From contig OZ244254.1 of the NCBI GenBank assembly GCA_965217205.1, positions 3,453,393 through 3,517,392 on the forward strand: DNA of 64,000 nucleotides. Direction: 5' to 3'. Origin of the DNA: Maricaulis sp947259345 (GTDB lineage Bacteria > Pseudomonadota > Alphaproteobacteria > Caulobacterales > Maricaulaceae). Shown here one piece after another: positions 36,463 to 45,094 of the stretch. The notes beneath the pieces are model-generated. The model saw only the letters and a program-made list of their open reading frames with translations. It made no database searches and was not told where the DNA came from. The first letter of the stretch is position 1, and every line of letters begins with the position of its first letter. The translations under genes were made by a program, and so were the position numbers.

Positions 36463-37610
36463 TCGGTCGTCGACAAGGCCTTGTCGAGATCGGCGATCTG
36501 GTCTTCGGCGTTTTCCAGTCCGATGGAAAGCCGGATCAGGCTGTCGGCGACACCCGCTTCGGCGCGCGCTTGCGGCGACATGGAGGCATGGGTCATCAGG
36601 GCCGGGATGCAGCACAGGCTTTCCACCCCGCCCAGCGATTGCGCCAGCGTGAAAATCTCCAGCGAGGCCACGACGTCGCGCGGGTCGGGCGCGCCCTCGG
36701 CCAGTTCCAGGCTGATCAGCTGGCCAAACCCGTCCTGCTGGCGGGCCGCGAGTTCATGGCCCGGATGGCTTTCCAGTCCGGGATAATCGACGCGGGCAAT
36801 GCGCGGATCGGCCTCCAGCCAGCGGGCGACGGCGAGGGCGCTTTCGCACTGGGCCTGCACCCGCAAAGGCAGGGTGCGCAGGCCGCGCAGGGCGAGATAG
36901 CTGTCGAAGGCGGCCGCCCCGACCCCGACGCAATTGGCCCACCAGGCGAGCTCGGCAACCCGCTCCGGGTCAGCGCAGCACACGGCTCCGCCGACCATGT
37001 CGGAATGACCGTTGAGCAGTTTGGTCACCGACTGGACGGAATAGTCGGCGCCCCAGTCCAGCGGTCGCTGGAGGATGGGGGACATCACCGTATTGTCGAC
37101 CGCCAGCTCGGTCCCGGCATTGCGGGCCAGACGCGCCAGACCCTTCAGGTCGGAGATGCGCAGGCGTGGATTGGACGGCGTCTCGGCGATGATCAGGGCG
37201 GCGTCCTGGTTGAGCGCATTGGCGACCTGGTCGAGATCGCTGGTGTCGACATAGACCGGCACCAGACGACCGCCGCGACCGCGCGCGTCCAGCAGGCGCC
37301 GCGTGCCGCCATAAGCGTCATGCGAGCACAGCACCCGGGCGCCGTGCGGCAGGCCGTGCAGGAGCAGATCGATCGCCGACATGCCCGATCCGGTGACGAT
37401 GGCGCCGGCGGCATTTTCCAGCTCGGCGACGGCGTCGGCCAGCAGGGTGCGTCCGGGATTGCCGGTGCGGGCATAGTCAAAGGCCGGCTGGATGGCCGGG
37501 TCCTCGCGCCGATAGGCGGTCGAGAGCGAGAGTGGGGGAATGACGGCATTCCAGCTGCGGTCGGTGTTCAGCCCGGCCCGGACGGCCTTGGTACGTTGAT
37601 CGCTCGACAT
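36459..37610 (-). CDS. metB: Cystathionine gamma-synthase
   Basis: A 383-residue PLP enzyme of the Cys/Met metabolism family. The cofactor lysine lies in S-V-Q-S-V-T-K-L-L-N-G-H-S-D; the Tyr/Arg pair for the phosphate is in D-Y-A-R-T-G-N-P-G-R. The blocks E-L-A-W-W-A-N-C-V-G-V and A-A-F-D-S-Y-L-A-L-R-G-L-R-T-L match cystathionine gamma-synthase more closely than cystathionine beta-lyase, though an O-acylhomoserine sulfhydrylase role cannot be excluded. It uses the O-acylhomoserine made by the preceding gene. The metX stop is one base before this ATG, so the two are coupled. It is the last gene of the hom-metX-metB operon under the SAM-II riboswitch. Confidence 0.88.
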   Translation of the reverse strand: MSSDQRTKAVRAGLNTDRSWNAVIPPLSLSTAYRREDPAIQPAFDYARTGNPGRTLLADAVAELENAAGAIVTGSGMSAIDLLLHGLPHGARVLCSHDAYGGTRRLLDARGRGGRLVPVYVDTSDLDQVANALNQDAALIIAETPSNPRLRISDLKGLARLARNAGTELAVDNTVMSPILQRPLDWGADYSVQSVTKLLNGHSDMVGGAVCCADPERVAELAWWANCVGVGAAAFDSYLALRGLRTLPLRVQAQCESALAVARWLEADPRIARVDYPGLESHPGHELAARQQDGFGQLISLELAEGAPDPRDVVASLEIFTLAQSLGGVESLCCIPALMTHASMSPQARAEAGVADSLIRLSIGLENAEDQIADLDKALSTTD

Positions 37611-37611
37611 G

Positions 37612-38550
37612 TCAGCTCCCGAAAATCTCGTTCAGTGTGGAGGCGATGATGGCATCCTCCTTCAGGAAGGCATCATGGCCATAAAGCGAGCTGAAGGTAA
37701 TCAGGCGACTGTCGGGCGTGCGTTTGGCAGCGTCGGCGATCTGGTCGACCGGGACCAGGCGGTCTTCCACTACCGCAAGCCAGGTCACCGGGCAGGCGAT
37801 GGCGCGGACATCGACGCGATGTTCATCCATCGAGCGTGACAGGGCCAAAAAGTGCGCCGGGTCGACCCGGTCGGCATAGCGCTCGCCCTGGGCCGCGAGA
37901 TAGCCGGTGACGCCGTTTGCGTCGCGGCTGTCCGGATCCGGCGCCGCGAAGCGGGCCTCGAATTCCTCCGGCGTGCGATAAGTGGTGACCGCGATCCGGC
38001 GGGCCAGGTCCAGCCCCGCCTTGCCATCGCCGAGGCGCAAGGCCAGCTCGACCGTGTCGCGCTGGATCGACCGCCAGGCCTTGGTCATCTCGCTGGCCCG
38101 GTCGGCCGCCGAGACCACAACCAGTTCGCGCACCCGTTCCGGTGCCAGCTCGGCCAGGGCCAGGCCGATCATGCCGCCATAGGAAGACCCGACAATGGCG
38201 ACATCGCGGATATCGGCGGCGTCGGCGATGGCCAGAATGGCGCGGGCCTGGTCCTGTGTCGTGGGATAGGGGTGGACCTCCGCGCCGATGAAATCAAAGG
38301 AGAGTATGCGGTAGCGATTGGTGTCGATCGGCTTGCCGGGTCCGGCCTGCTGACGCCACCAGCCATTTTCCTGCGCCGTGTCCGCAACGACCCGGCCATA
38401 AGAAATGCCGCCCAGGACCAGCACGGCAGGGGCGCCGTCCGGCCCGGTCACGCGGCCCGTGACCTTGACCGGCGAGCCGGTGCCAGTGAGGGCGATGGTG
38501 GAGATATCCCGACATCGCAGGGCCGGGGGGTGTTCCAGTGTCACGCTCAT
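37612..38550 (-). CDS. metX: Homoserine O-acyltransferase, MetX family
   Basis: A 312-residue alpha/beta-fold acyltransferase, shorter than the classic MetX of about 370. It retains W-W-R-Q-Q-A-G-P-G-K-P-I-D-T-N-R-Y, the nucleophile elbow V-G-S-S-Y-G-G-M-I-G, an acidic triad residue in V-V-E-D-R-L-V-P and the final His in Y-G-H-D-A-F-L. It acylates homoserine to O-acetyl- or O-succinylhomoserine; the acyl donor cannot be decided by eye, and MetX-fold enzymes are known to do either. Placement between homoserine dehydrogenase and cystathionine gamma-synthase defines the pathway. Its ATG overlaps the hom stop (ATGA), giving translational coupling. Confidence 0.86.
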   Translation of the reverse strand: MSVTLEHPPALRCRDISTIALTGTGSPVKVTGRVTGPDGAPAVLVLGGISYGRVVADTAQENGWWRQQAGPGKPIDTNRYRILSFDFIGAEVHPYPTTQDQARAILAIADAADIRDVAIVGSSYGGMIGLALAELAPERVRELVVVSAADRASEMTKAWRSIQRDTVELALRLGDGKAGLDLARRIAVTTYRTPEEFEARFAAPDPDSRDANGVTGYLAAQGERYADRVDPAHFLALSRSMDEHRVDVRAIACPVTWLAVVEDRLVPVDQIADAAKRTPDSRLITFSSLYGHDAFLKEDAIIASTLNEIFGS

Positions 38551-39539
38551 TGATGGCGGCCCTCGGCGAGCAGGGCGCGCACATCCGACAGGACCGAGCC
38601 GGCGGTCGGTGTCTGACCGGCCCCTTTGCCATTGAGCACGATCGTGGTGCCGCTGGCGCAGCTGACCTTGACGGCATTTTCCTCATTCTCGACCCGGGCG
38701 AGGGGATGATCGGCCGGCAGGGCGATCAGGCGGACACTGGCGGTCACGCCATCCTCACCCGTCTCCAGCTCGGCGACCTGGCGATAACGCAATCCGTTTT
38801 CCCGCGCCCCGAGGATCTGGCCGACCGAGAGGTCGAACAGGCTGTCGGCCGGGATGGCATAGGCATCGGGCGCAATGTCAAAGGCGGCGCGGGCAATCAG
38901 GGCCAGCTTCGCCGCGGCATCCAGCCCGTCGAGATCAGCGCTGGGGTCCTCCTCGGCAAAGCCGGCAGCCTGGGCCGCCGCGATCGCCTCATCAAAGCCG
39001 ATACCGTTTTCCAGCAGGCCGAGCACGAAGTTCGACGTGCCATTGAGGACGCCACGGACGCGCGAGATGGTTTCGCCGGAGGCCTTCAGCCGCGCCACGG
39101 TCTCCAGGACGGGGACACCGCCGCAGACTGCAGCAGAATAGGCGAAACCTGTGGCGGCCTTCCGGGCCCGGGCTTCCAGGTCGGGGCGTCGGGCGATGAC
39201 GGCCTTGTTAGCGGAAATGACATGAATGCCACGCTCGACTGCGAGGGTCAGGGCTTTCTCGGCTGCGGCGCAATCGGGCAGGCCGTCAATGACGAGATCC
39301 GGTCCGGTGTCGAAGGCCGCGGTCAAATCGGTCAGCCAAGCATAGCGTTCATCGCCCTTGCGTCGCGGCTTGCGGGTGACGATGGCCGCAATTTCGACCT
39401 GGGTCTCCATCGCTTCCAGACCGGCCAGCACGCCGGCATTCACTGTGCCGCAACCGAGCAGGACAACGCGCAGGCGCGGCGTCAGGGCCGTCGTCGGGGG
39501 CGTATCGAGGGGATAATCAAGTGCCGCAACCAGAGACAT
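38547..39539 (-). CDS. hom: Homoserine dehydrogenase, short form without ACT domain
   Basis: A 330-residue NAD(P)-dependent enzyme that reduces aspartate semialdehyde to homoserine. It shows the nucleotide-binding segment V-V-L-L-G-C-G-T-V-N-A-G-V, the I-S-A-N-K-A-V-I block with the catalytic-region lysine, and the substrate-domain blocks L-N-G-T-S-N-F-V-L and D-P-S-A-D-L-D-G-L-D-A-A-A-K. There is no C-terminal ACT domain, so threonine feedback through that domain is not possible. ATG 39539 is chosen over GTG 39575 because family similarity begins there. The gene opens the riboswitch-controlled methionine operon, suggesting it is a methionine-dedicated copy rather than the general threonine-pathway enzyme (inference). 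Confidence 0.87.
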   Translation of the reverse strand: MSLVAALDYPLDTPPTTALTPRLRVVLLGCGTVNAGVLAGLEAMETQVEIAAIVTRKPRRKGDERYAWLTDLTAAFDTGPDLVIDGLPDCAAAEKALTLAVERGIHVISANKAVIARRPDLEARARKAATGFAYSAAVCGGVPVLETVARLKASGETISRVRGVLNGTSNFVLGLLENGIGFDEAIAAAQAAGFAEEDPSADLDGLDAAAKLALIARAAFDIAPDAYAIPADSLFDLSVGQILGARENGLRYRQVAELETGEDGVTASVRLIALPADHPLARVENEENAVKVSCASGTTIVLNGKGAGQTPTAGSVLSDVRALLAEGRHQ

Positions 39540-39635
39540 TCTTCCACATTCCGTCTGGGCGGAAAGCGCGGACACGCCGATTGCGGGATTCTGACGAGGC
39601 GAATGAAAAGGATGGCGTCTGCCGTGCCTCGATCG

Positions 39636-39695
39636 ATCCGCTTTAGCCGCACTTATTCCGCGCCCGCAAGCTAGACATCAAATCGGCGCGGCTTC
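39636..39695 (-). promoter_or_regulatory. SAM-II (metA-type) riboswitch upstream of hom-metX-metB
   Basis: Read on the minus strand, the segment contains CGCGCCGATTTGA, an interrupting loop, then CTTGCGGGCGCGG, AATAAGTGCGGCTAAAGC. This matches the SAM-II consensus order: CGCGC stem arm with GATTT after it, the returning GCGCG arm, then a WAAAT-like / GxxGCTAAA tail that forms the pseudoknot. The outer arms CCGCGCC and GGCGCGG can pair. SAM-II riboswitches are typical of alphaproteobacteria and turn off methionine biosynthesis genes when S-adenosylmethionine is plentiful. Here the aptamer ends about 97 bases before the hom start codon, farther than usual. Confidence 0.82.
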
Positions 39696-39696
39696 A

Positions 39697-39724
39697 CGTA
39701 TAAAGATATGTTTATATGTGTCAA
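39697..39724 (-). promoter_or_regulatory. Housekeeping-type promoter for the SAM-II leader
   Basis: On the minus strand TTGACA (39724-39719) and TATACG (39702-39697) are separated by 16 bases in an AT-rich stretch that stands out from the GC-rich surroundings. Transcription would begin near 39690-39693, at the first stem arm of the riboswitch, as expected for a SAM-II leader. Confidence 0.65.
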
Positions 39725-40410
39725 GCAACAGGTGTTTCGGGCGCGCACGCCTTTGTCCCCGCACGCTTTCGCGCCGGAAGGATGGGAGGGGAACGGGATG
39801 CCGGCCAATGCCGTCAACCGGTTGATTTTGAATAACGTGACATCGCCGACATCCCGTTCGCGGAGCTTTCCCGGGCTGTCTCCACCCCGATTCCAATGCG
39901 CCAGGTAGATGGGGTCGGTCGTTTAGTGCCCCGCGACCTGATCGCACGCCCTGCCAGCGCCAATGGCTGTCACACCACCGCCCGGACAGGCTCCGCACGC
40001 TTCCGGGCACAAGTGACTGAGCTCGCGCCTCCCGTCCCGAAAACCGAAGCCATTATCGCTTGGGGTGGAGAGGGTGCGGATAAGTTTTGTGAAAATTCCC
40101 GCCCCACACACCGTCATCCCGGCGAAAGCCGGGACCCAGTCTGCGACGCAAGCTGTTGCCAAGATTGGCAAAATCGCGCCTGCGAGACTGGGTCCTGACT
40201 TGCGTCAGGATGACGGGGTTGGGGGTGTCGGGCGGGGATAGGCGCGGACAGTTTCGTGCCCGGTCGAAGGAAGGTGGACCGGTGCGCGTACCATCTGGCC
40301 CCTTTCATCGATGAATGCCGCTCATCCCATACCGAACCCTCGACAGTGGCGCGTATCCCCGCTACGCCTCTGGCCAGAAAATCAAGAGATACAAGCGGGA
40401 GGTCTCCGAC
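39725..40410. other. 686-base intergenic region without a supported gene
   Basis: Between the methionine operon promoter and the SDR gene. Open frames present on both strands are short or lack family similarity and normal composition. The region holds the methionine promoter at its left edge, a palindromic repeat (40111-40216, listed separately) and, before the SDR start, the ribosome-binding site GCGGGAGG. No tRNA or other RNA gene was recognised. Confidence 0.6.
40111..40216. repeat. Palindromic intergenic repeat element of about 106 bp
   Basis: The ends are inverted copies: CCGTCATCC at 40111-40119 against GGATGACGG at 40208-40216, and GGACCCAGTCT (40132-40142) against AGACTGGGTCC (40184-40194). 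Each arm carries its own small hairpin, CCCGGCGAAAGCCGGG on the left and CCTGACTTGCGTCAGG on the right, and the centre has TTGCCAA/TTGGCAA. This GTCATCCCGG... layout is shared by dispersed intergenic repeats of many alphaproteobacterial genomes, but only one copy is in this window. Confidence 0.7.
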
Positions 40411-41190
40411 ATGTTTGACAATCTTTTCAGCCTTGAGGGCCGGGTGGCCCTGATTACCGGTGGGTCGCGCGGCATTGGCGAGATGATCGCCGAGGGTTAT
40501 GTGCGTGCGGGTGCCAAGGTCTACATCACGGCGCGCAAGGCGCCGGAATGTCTGGCCACGGCCGAGCGCCTGTCCGAGTTCGGCACCTGTATCGCCCTGC
40601 CGGGTGACGCCTCCGGCGCGGATGGCGCCCAGGCGTTGGCGGCGAAATATCTCGAGCATGAGAGCAAACTCGATATTCTGGTCAATAATGCCGGGGCCGC
40701 CTGGGGGGCGCCGCTTGACGAGTTTCCCGAGAGCGGCTGGGACAAGGTCATGGACCTCAATGTCAAAACGCCTTTCTTCCTCATCCAGGCCCTGCACGAC
40801 GCCCTCAAGGCGGCGGCCTCCCCGCAACAACCGGCCAAGGTGATCAATATCGCCTCCATCGACGGGCTCTCGGTCAACATGATGGAGACCTATTCCTACG
40901 CCGCGTCCAAGTCCGGCATCATCCATCTGACCAAGCGTCTGGGCATGGAGATGGCCAAGGAGAACATCAATGTCACCGCGATCGCGCCGGGCGCTTTCGC
41001 CTCCAGCATGAACAAGGTGGCGCGCGACCATGCCGACATGGTCTCGAAGGGCGTGCCGTCCGGCCGGGTTGGCGAGCCGTCGGACATGGCCGGTGCCGCG
41101 ATCTTCCTGGCCTCGCGGGCCGGGGATTATGTGGTTGGGTCCACCGTGGTTGTTGACGGCGGCGTGGCTCAGGCGCGCGGGGCGTTCTAG
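40411..41190 (+). CDS. SDR-family oxidoreductase (RhlG/3-ketoacyl reductase-like)
   Basis: A 259-residue short-chain dehydrogenase. The cofactor motif is T-G-G-S-R-G-I-G (residues 16-23), with A-R-K after strand two favouring NADP(H). N-N-A-G-A-A-W-G marks strand four, and the catalytic site is I-N-I-A-S-I-D-G followed by Y-S-Y-A-A-S-K-S-G. The C terminus G-S-T-V-V-V-D-G-G is typical. Similarity of the opening (L-E-G-R-V-A-L-I-T-G-G) is closest to RhlG-like and glucose/ketoacyl reductases, so the substrate is open. ATG 40411 has GCGGGAGG upstream; a TTG 96 bases earlier is not supported. No operon partner. Confidence 0.85.
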   Translation: MFDNLFSLEGRVALITGGSRGIGEMIAEGYVRAGAKVYITARKAPECLATAERLSEFGTCIALPGDASGADGAQALAAKYLEHESKLDILVNNAGAAWGAPLDEFPESGWDKVMDLNVKTPFFLIQALHDALKAAASPQQPAKVINIASIDGLSVNMMETYSYAASKSGIIHLTKRLGMEMAKENINVTAIAPGAFASSMNKVARDHADMVSKGVPSGRVGEPSDMAGAAIFLASRAGDYVVGSTVVVDGGVAQARGAF

Positions 41191-41386
41191 GCTGATCGAA
41201 TTGAGTTTCTGGGGGCGGGTCTCGCGTGGCGGGTCCGCCCTCTTTTGTCTATCCGCGCGCCTGCTCCCGGGCTGAAAATGCCGCTGAGGCTTTCTCCCGG
41301 CATGATCGCCTCTCCCCCGAACCGGGTATTCCCTTTTTGCGCCCAATCGGCTGAAATCTGCCCTGTCTTCAACAGGGGAGAGAGCG

Positions 41387-41746
41387 ATGCAGTGGTTGCG
41401 GGCAGTCATGGTGGTGGCGTGTGTCAGTCTGGTTTCGGCCTGCAGCACGATTACCGGGGGACCTCTGGTGCGGCCGGGTGAGCCGACCGGGGCGATCGAT
41501 ATCGTCAACCAGTCGCGGCACACGCTGACCGCGGTGCTGATCTCGGATTGTTCGGCGATGAGCTATGGACTCAATCGCCTGCCCTCAGGCGTGACCATTC
41601 CGCCGGGTCGGTCCTATCGTTTCACCGTGTCGGCCGGGTGCTGGGATGTCGATGCCGGTCTGGCCTATGGCACGACCCTGCATGAAGCGCGCTTTCGCAC
41701 CCAGGTCAGAGCCGGTCGTGTGACACGGCATAATATTCACGGCTGA
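41387..41746 (+). CDS. Small lipoprotein of unknown function
   Basis: A 119-residue protein with a lipoprotein signal: hydrophobic segment and lipobox L-V-S-A-C with the modified Cys at about residue 19. The mature part is about 100 residues, beta-rich, with two further cysteines (D-C-S-A and G-C-W-D) that may form a disulfide, and an I-D-I-V-N-Q-S start that resembles small Ig-like sandwiches. An AGGGGAGAG box precedes the ATG. Monocistronic, followed by a strong hairpin. Function unknown. Confidence 0.72.
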   Translation: MQWLRAVMVVACVSLVSACSTITGGPLVRPGEPTGAIDIVNQSRHTLTAVLISDCSAMSYGLNRLPSGVTIPPGRSYRFTVSAGCWDVDAGLAYGTTLHEARFRTQVRAGRVTRHNIHG

Positions 41747-41775
41747 TCGCGATTACAGTTCGGCCCAAAGAAATC

Positions 41776-41810
41776 GGGCGCCGGAGAGATCTCCGGCGCC
41801 CGTCTTTCTG
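41776..41810. terminator. Hairpin terminator between convergent genes
   Basis: GGGCGCCGGAGA (41776-41787) and TCTCCGGCGCCC (41790-41801) form a near-perfect 12-bp inverted repeat, flanked by GTCTTTCTG on the right and AAAGAAAT on the left. With pyrimidine-rich flanks on both strands it can terminate the lipoprotein gene from the left and the M16 peptidase gene from the right. Confidence 0.72.
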
Positions 41811-41839
41811 TCGGGATCAGGTGCGATCCGTCGTGTAGG

Positions 41840-44572
41840 CTATTGACCCATGAGGCGGACTTCCACCTCACCCATGTCCAGCTCGCGGATGCCGGCTTCG
41901 ATCTCGGCGGCGTCGCCGATGATCAGCCAGACCAGCTGTTCCGGGTGCACGACTTCCTGGGCGGCAGCCCGGACTTCGTCGAGATCAAGCGCGCGATAGC
42001 GCTCGGTCAGGGTGGCCGGATAATTCCAGTCACGACCCAGATTATGGCTGGAGACGAGCGAGTTGCGGACGGACGAGGCCGTCTCGAACTGGCCCGGCAG
42101 CGAGCGGGTGTTGTTGTTCACCGAGCGCTCCAGCTCCTCCGGCGTGGCCGGATTGGTGGAGGTGAACTCGTTGAACTCGCGCAGCAGCTCGGCCAGGGAG
42201 TCCGAGGTCCGGTCGGTCTGGACCGGCGCATAGACCATCCAGGGCCGCTGTCCGCGGGCACCCCAGAGCAGGGTCTGGGCACCGTAGGACCAACCCTTGT
42301 CTTCGCGCAGATTCATGTTGACCCGGGCCGAGAAGGAACCGCCGATGGCGTCATTCATGGCCGCATAGACTTCCGGATTATCGACCGAGCCGGACGGGCC
42401 GATCAGGCCGGCCAGGATCAGCGATTGCGGCGAGTTCGGACGATCAACGATGATCACCCGGGCGCTGTCGGCATTGGACGCTTCGGCCAGATTCTTGGCC
42501 GGAAGCGGGGTCGACGGTGCGCGCCAGTTGCGGAAGGCCCGCTCCAGGATCGGCGTCACCTCGTCCAGCGTCGTATCGCCGACGATGAACAGGGTGGCAT
42601 TGTCCGGACGCAACCAGGTGGCCTGGTGGGCCAGCAGGTCGTCCCGCGTGAAACCGGCAACGGCTTCCGGTGTACCCGAACCGGTGAAGGGCACCGAATA
42701 GGCATGGCCATCACCATACATTTCCGGCGGCAGCAGGCGCAGCGCGATCGAGAACGGGTTGGCCATTTCCTGCTGGATGCCATTCAGCGTCTGCGAGCGG
42801 ACACGTTCAATGTCCTCGTCGCGGAAGCTCGGATCGGTGATGACCGTGGCCATCAGCTCCACCGAGGGGCGCAGATTGGTGCGCAAGGCCGAGAGGCTGA
42901 CGGCGGCGGTGTCGAGACCGGCACCCGTGGACAGGTTGGCGCCCAGGCTTTCAGCCCGCGCGGCAATGTCCGTGGCGTCCATCCGGCCAGCGCCTTCATC
43001 CAGCATGTTCATGGTGAAGCTGGTCAGACCCAGCTGGCCACCCTCGACGCTGTCAGCGGCATAACCGCTGTCGAAGACCATCTGCATCTCGACCACCGGT
43101 ACGGCGTCGCGGCGCACGAAGACGACATCGACACCATTGGACAATTCGGCGGTCTCCACCGTCGGCCAGACCAGTTCCGGCGTCGAGGCGACGACGGGCA
43201 GGGCCGAGCGGTCGGCATCGGTTTCGACGCTGGCATAATCACCAAAGGGCAGCACGGTGATTTCGTGCGAACCCGTGGTCAGCCACTCATTGGCCGTCTC
43301 GGTGATGCTGTCCGGTGTGGCGTTGTTGAGACGCTCCAGATGGGTGCGCCAGAAGGCCGGATCATTGGCATAAAGCGCGCCTTCGGCGAGCGTGACGGCC
43401 TTGCCACCAAAGCCACCGATTTGTTCCAGACCCCGCACGACACCGGCATTGATCCGGGTCTGGGCGGTTTCCACTTCCTCATCGGTCGGGCCTTCGGCCA
43501 GAAGCTCGGCAACGATCTCGTCGATGCGCGCCGAAGCGGCTTCGACATCCTCGCCCGGATTCAGGGTGACCTGGATATGGAACTGGCTGGCCAGCTGGTG
43601 CGCTTCGACATAGGCGAAGGCGCTGGTTGCGACCTGGCGTCCGAAGACAAAGTCCTGATAGAGGCGCGAGGTGCGGCCACCACCGAGAACGGTGGCGAAG
43701 AGCTGCAGGTCCGCGCGCTCGGCCGTGATGCGGCCCGGGACAACCCAGGTCCGGTAGATGCGTGATTGCGGCACGTCATCATAGAGCACCTCGGTGGTGT
43801 CGTAGCGGCGTTCCGGGATCCACTCATTGATCCGGTTCAGCGGCGGGCCGACCGGGGCGTCGCCGAAATAGCGCTCGACCAGCGGACGGGCTTCCTCGGC
43901 ATTGATGTCGCCGGCCAGGACCAGGACAGCATTGGAGGCACCGTAATACTGGCGGAACCAGTCCTGCACATCTTCCAGCGAGGCGGCATCGAGGTCGTCC
44001 ATCGAGCCGATCGTGGAGTGGGCATAGGGATGACCTTCCGGGAAGAGCGCGCGCAGCTGGGAGTATTCCACCATGCCGTAAGGCTGGTTGTCACCCTGGC
44101 GCTTTTCATTCTGGACCACGCCGCGCTGTTCATCGAGGCGCTCCTGGTCCACCGCGCCCAGAAGGTGGGTCATGCGGTCGGATTCCATCCACAATGCCAT
44201 TTCCAGGGCCGGCGTCGGCACGGTCTGGAAATAATTGGTGCGGTCGAACCAGGTGGTGCCGTTCATGCCGGTCGCACCGACATCCTCGAACGGACCGAAA
44301 TAGTCGTCATTATAGTTTTCGGACCCGTTGAACATCAGGTGTTCGAACAAGTGCGCGAAGCCGGTGCTGCCGACCGGCTCGGAGCCGGAGCCGACCCCGT
44401 ACCAGATGCTGACCGCGACGATCGGGGCCTTGCGATCCTCGTGCACGACGACGGTCAGGCCGTTGTCGAGCTCGAAGCTTTCATAGGGAATGTCGACGTC
44501 CGGGACCTGGGCCGAAGCCAGCCCGGTCCAGGACAGGGCAACCGCAAGGGTCGCCGCAAGCATGCGTGGCAT
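41840..44572 (-). CDS. Periplasmic M16-family zinc metallopeptidase (pitrilysin/insulinase type)
   Basis: A 910-residue exported peptidase. A signal peptide (ending L-A-S-A-Q near residue 22) is followed by two M16 halves. The first half carries the inverted zinc motif H-L-F-E-H (His74, Glu77, His78), with the downstream Glu in R-G-V-V-Q-N-E-K-R. The second half (from about residue 470, V-E-T-A-E-L-S-N-G-V-D-V) has the same fold but lacks HxxEH, as is normal for a one-chain clamshell enzyme. It degrades peptides in the periplasm. GGGAGA precedes ATG 44572. It is transcribed alone toward the bidirectional terminator. Confidence 0.9.
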   Translation of the reverse strand: MPRMLAATLAVALSWTGLASAQVPDVDIPYESFELDNGLTVVVHEDRKAPIVAVSIWYGVGSGSEPVGSTGFAHLFEHLMFNGSENYNDDYFGPFEDVGATGMNGTTWFDRTNYFQTVPTPALEMALWMESDRMTHLLGAVDQERLDEQRGVVQNEKRQGDNQPYGMVEYSQLRALFPEGHPYAHSTIGSMDDLDAASLEDVQDWFRQYYGASNAVLVLAGDINAEEARPLVERYFGDAPVGPPLNRINEWIPERRYDTTEVLYDDVPQSRIYRTWVVPGRITAERADLQLFATVLGGGRTSRLYQDFVFGRQVATSAFAYVEAHQLASQFHIQVTLNPGEDVEAASARIDEIVAELLAEGPTDEEVETAQTRINAGVVRGLEQIGGFGGKAVTLAEGALYANDPAFWRTHLERLNNATPDSITETANEWLTTGSHEITVLPFGDYASVETDADRSALPVVASTPELVWPTVETAELSNGVDVVFVRRDAVPVVEMQMVFDSGYAADSVEGGQLGLTSFTMNMLDEGAGRMDATDIAARAESLGANLSTGAGLDTAAVSLSALRTNLRPSVELMATVITDPSFRDEDIERVRSQTLNGIQQEMANPFSIALRLLPPEMYGDGHAYSVPFTGSGTPEAVAGFTRDDLLAHQATWLRPDNATLFIVGDTTLDEVTPILERAFRNWRAPSTPLPAKNLAEASNADSARVIIVDRPNSPQSLILAGLIGPSGSVDNPEVYAAMNDAIGGSFSARVNMNLREDKGWSYGAQTLLWGARGQRPWMVYAPVQTDRTSDSLAELLREFNEFTSTNPATPEELERSVNNNTRSLPGQFETASSVRNSLVSSHNLGRDWNYPATLTERYRALDLDEVRAAAQEVVHPEQLVWLIIGDAAEIEAGIRELDMGEVEVRLMGQ

Positions 44573-44660
44573 AAGTCTCTCCCACCTTACCAATTCATGT
44601 CGGGCCACATGTAGAGCCTGCGGCGGCGAGGTGAAGTAAATTTCCTGTAATGTAGAGCTG

Positions 44661-45008
44661 TCAGACCTTCTTCACGAACTCGGTCTTCAGCCCCATCTGA
44701 CCCACGCCATCAATGCGGCAGTCAATGTCGTGATCGCCGTCGACAAGGCGGATATTCTTCACCTTGGTGCCGACTTTCACGACCTGGCTGGTCCCCTTGA
44801 TCTTGAGGTCCTTGATCACGGTCACGGTGTCGCCATCGGCCAGTTCGGTACCATTGGCGTCGCGCCAGACCTTGCCGGTCTCGGCCGCCTCACCGGCGGC
44901 CGCTGCGTCGGCGGACCATTCATGCGCGCATTCCGGACAGACCAGCAGGGCGCCGTCTTCATAGGTCCATTGGCAGTCGCATTTCGGGCAGGGTGGCAGC
45001 TCGCTCAT
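44661..45008 (-). CDS. yjdM: YjdM/PhnA-like zinc-ribbon protein
   Basis: A 115-residue protein with an N-terminal zinc ribbon (C-P-K-C at 7-10, C-P-E-C at 24-27) and a C-terminal SH3-like domain (D-G-D-T-V-T-V-I-K-D-L-K-I-K-G, then R-I-D-G-V-G-Q-M-G-L-K-T-E-F-V-K-K). This is the layout of YjdM, formerly called PhnA, a family once linked to phosphonate use but without a settled function. Length agrees with the family. No phosphonate genes are near, so the name carries no pathway meaning here. Confidence 0.9.
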   Translation of the reverse strand: MSELPPCPKCDCQWTYEDGALLVCPECAHEWSADAAAAGEAAETGKVWRDANGTELADGDTVTVIKDLKIKGTSQVVKVGTKVKNIRLVDGDHDIDCRIDGVGQMGLKTEFVKKV

Positions 45009-45094
45009 GGGTCGGGTCTTTCGGGTCGGACGGGCAAATGGAAGACTTCTTTAGACGCCTTCCATCCGCGCCCGTCCAGAACCCGGATGCAGGA

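Noticed and set aside
34936..36615. 559-codon minus-strand frame over glpK
   Set aside because: glpK matches its family over its full length; the antisense frame is a by-product of codon bias.
40114..41523. 469-codon minus-strand frame across the palindromic repeat and the SDR gene
   Set aside because: It runs through an intergenic repeat and antisense to a well-supported SDR.
41843..43765. 640-codon open frame on the plus strand, antisense to the M16 peptidase
   Set aside because: The minus strand encodes a peptidase with HxxEH and signal peptide over the same bases; the plus frame lacks family features.
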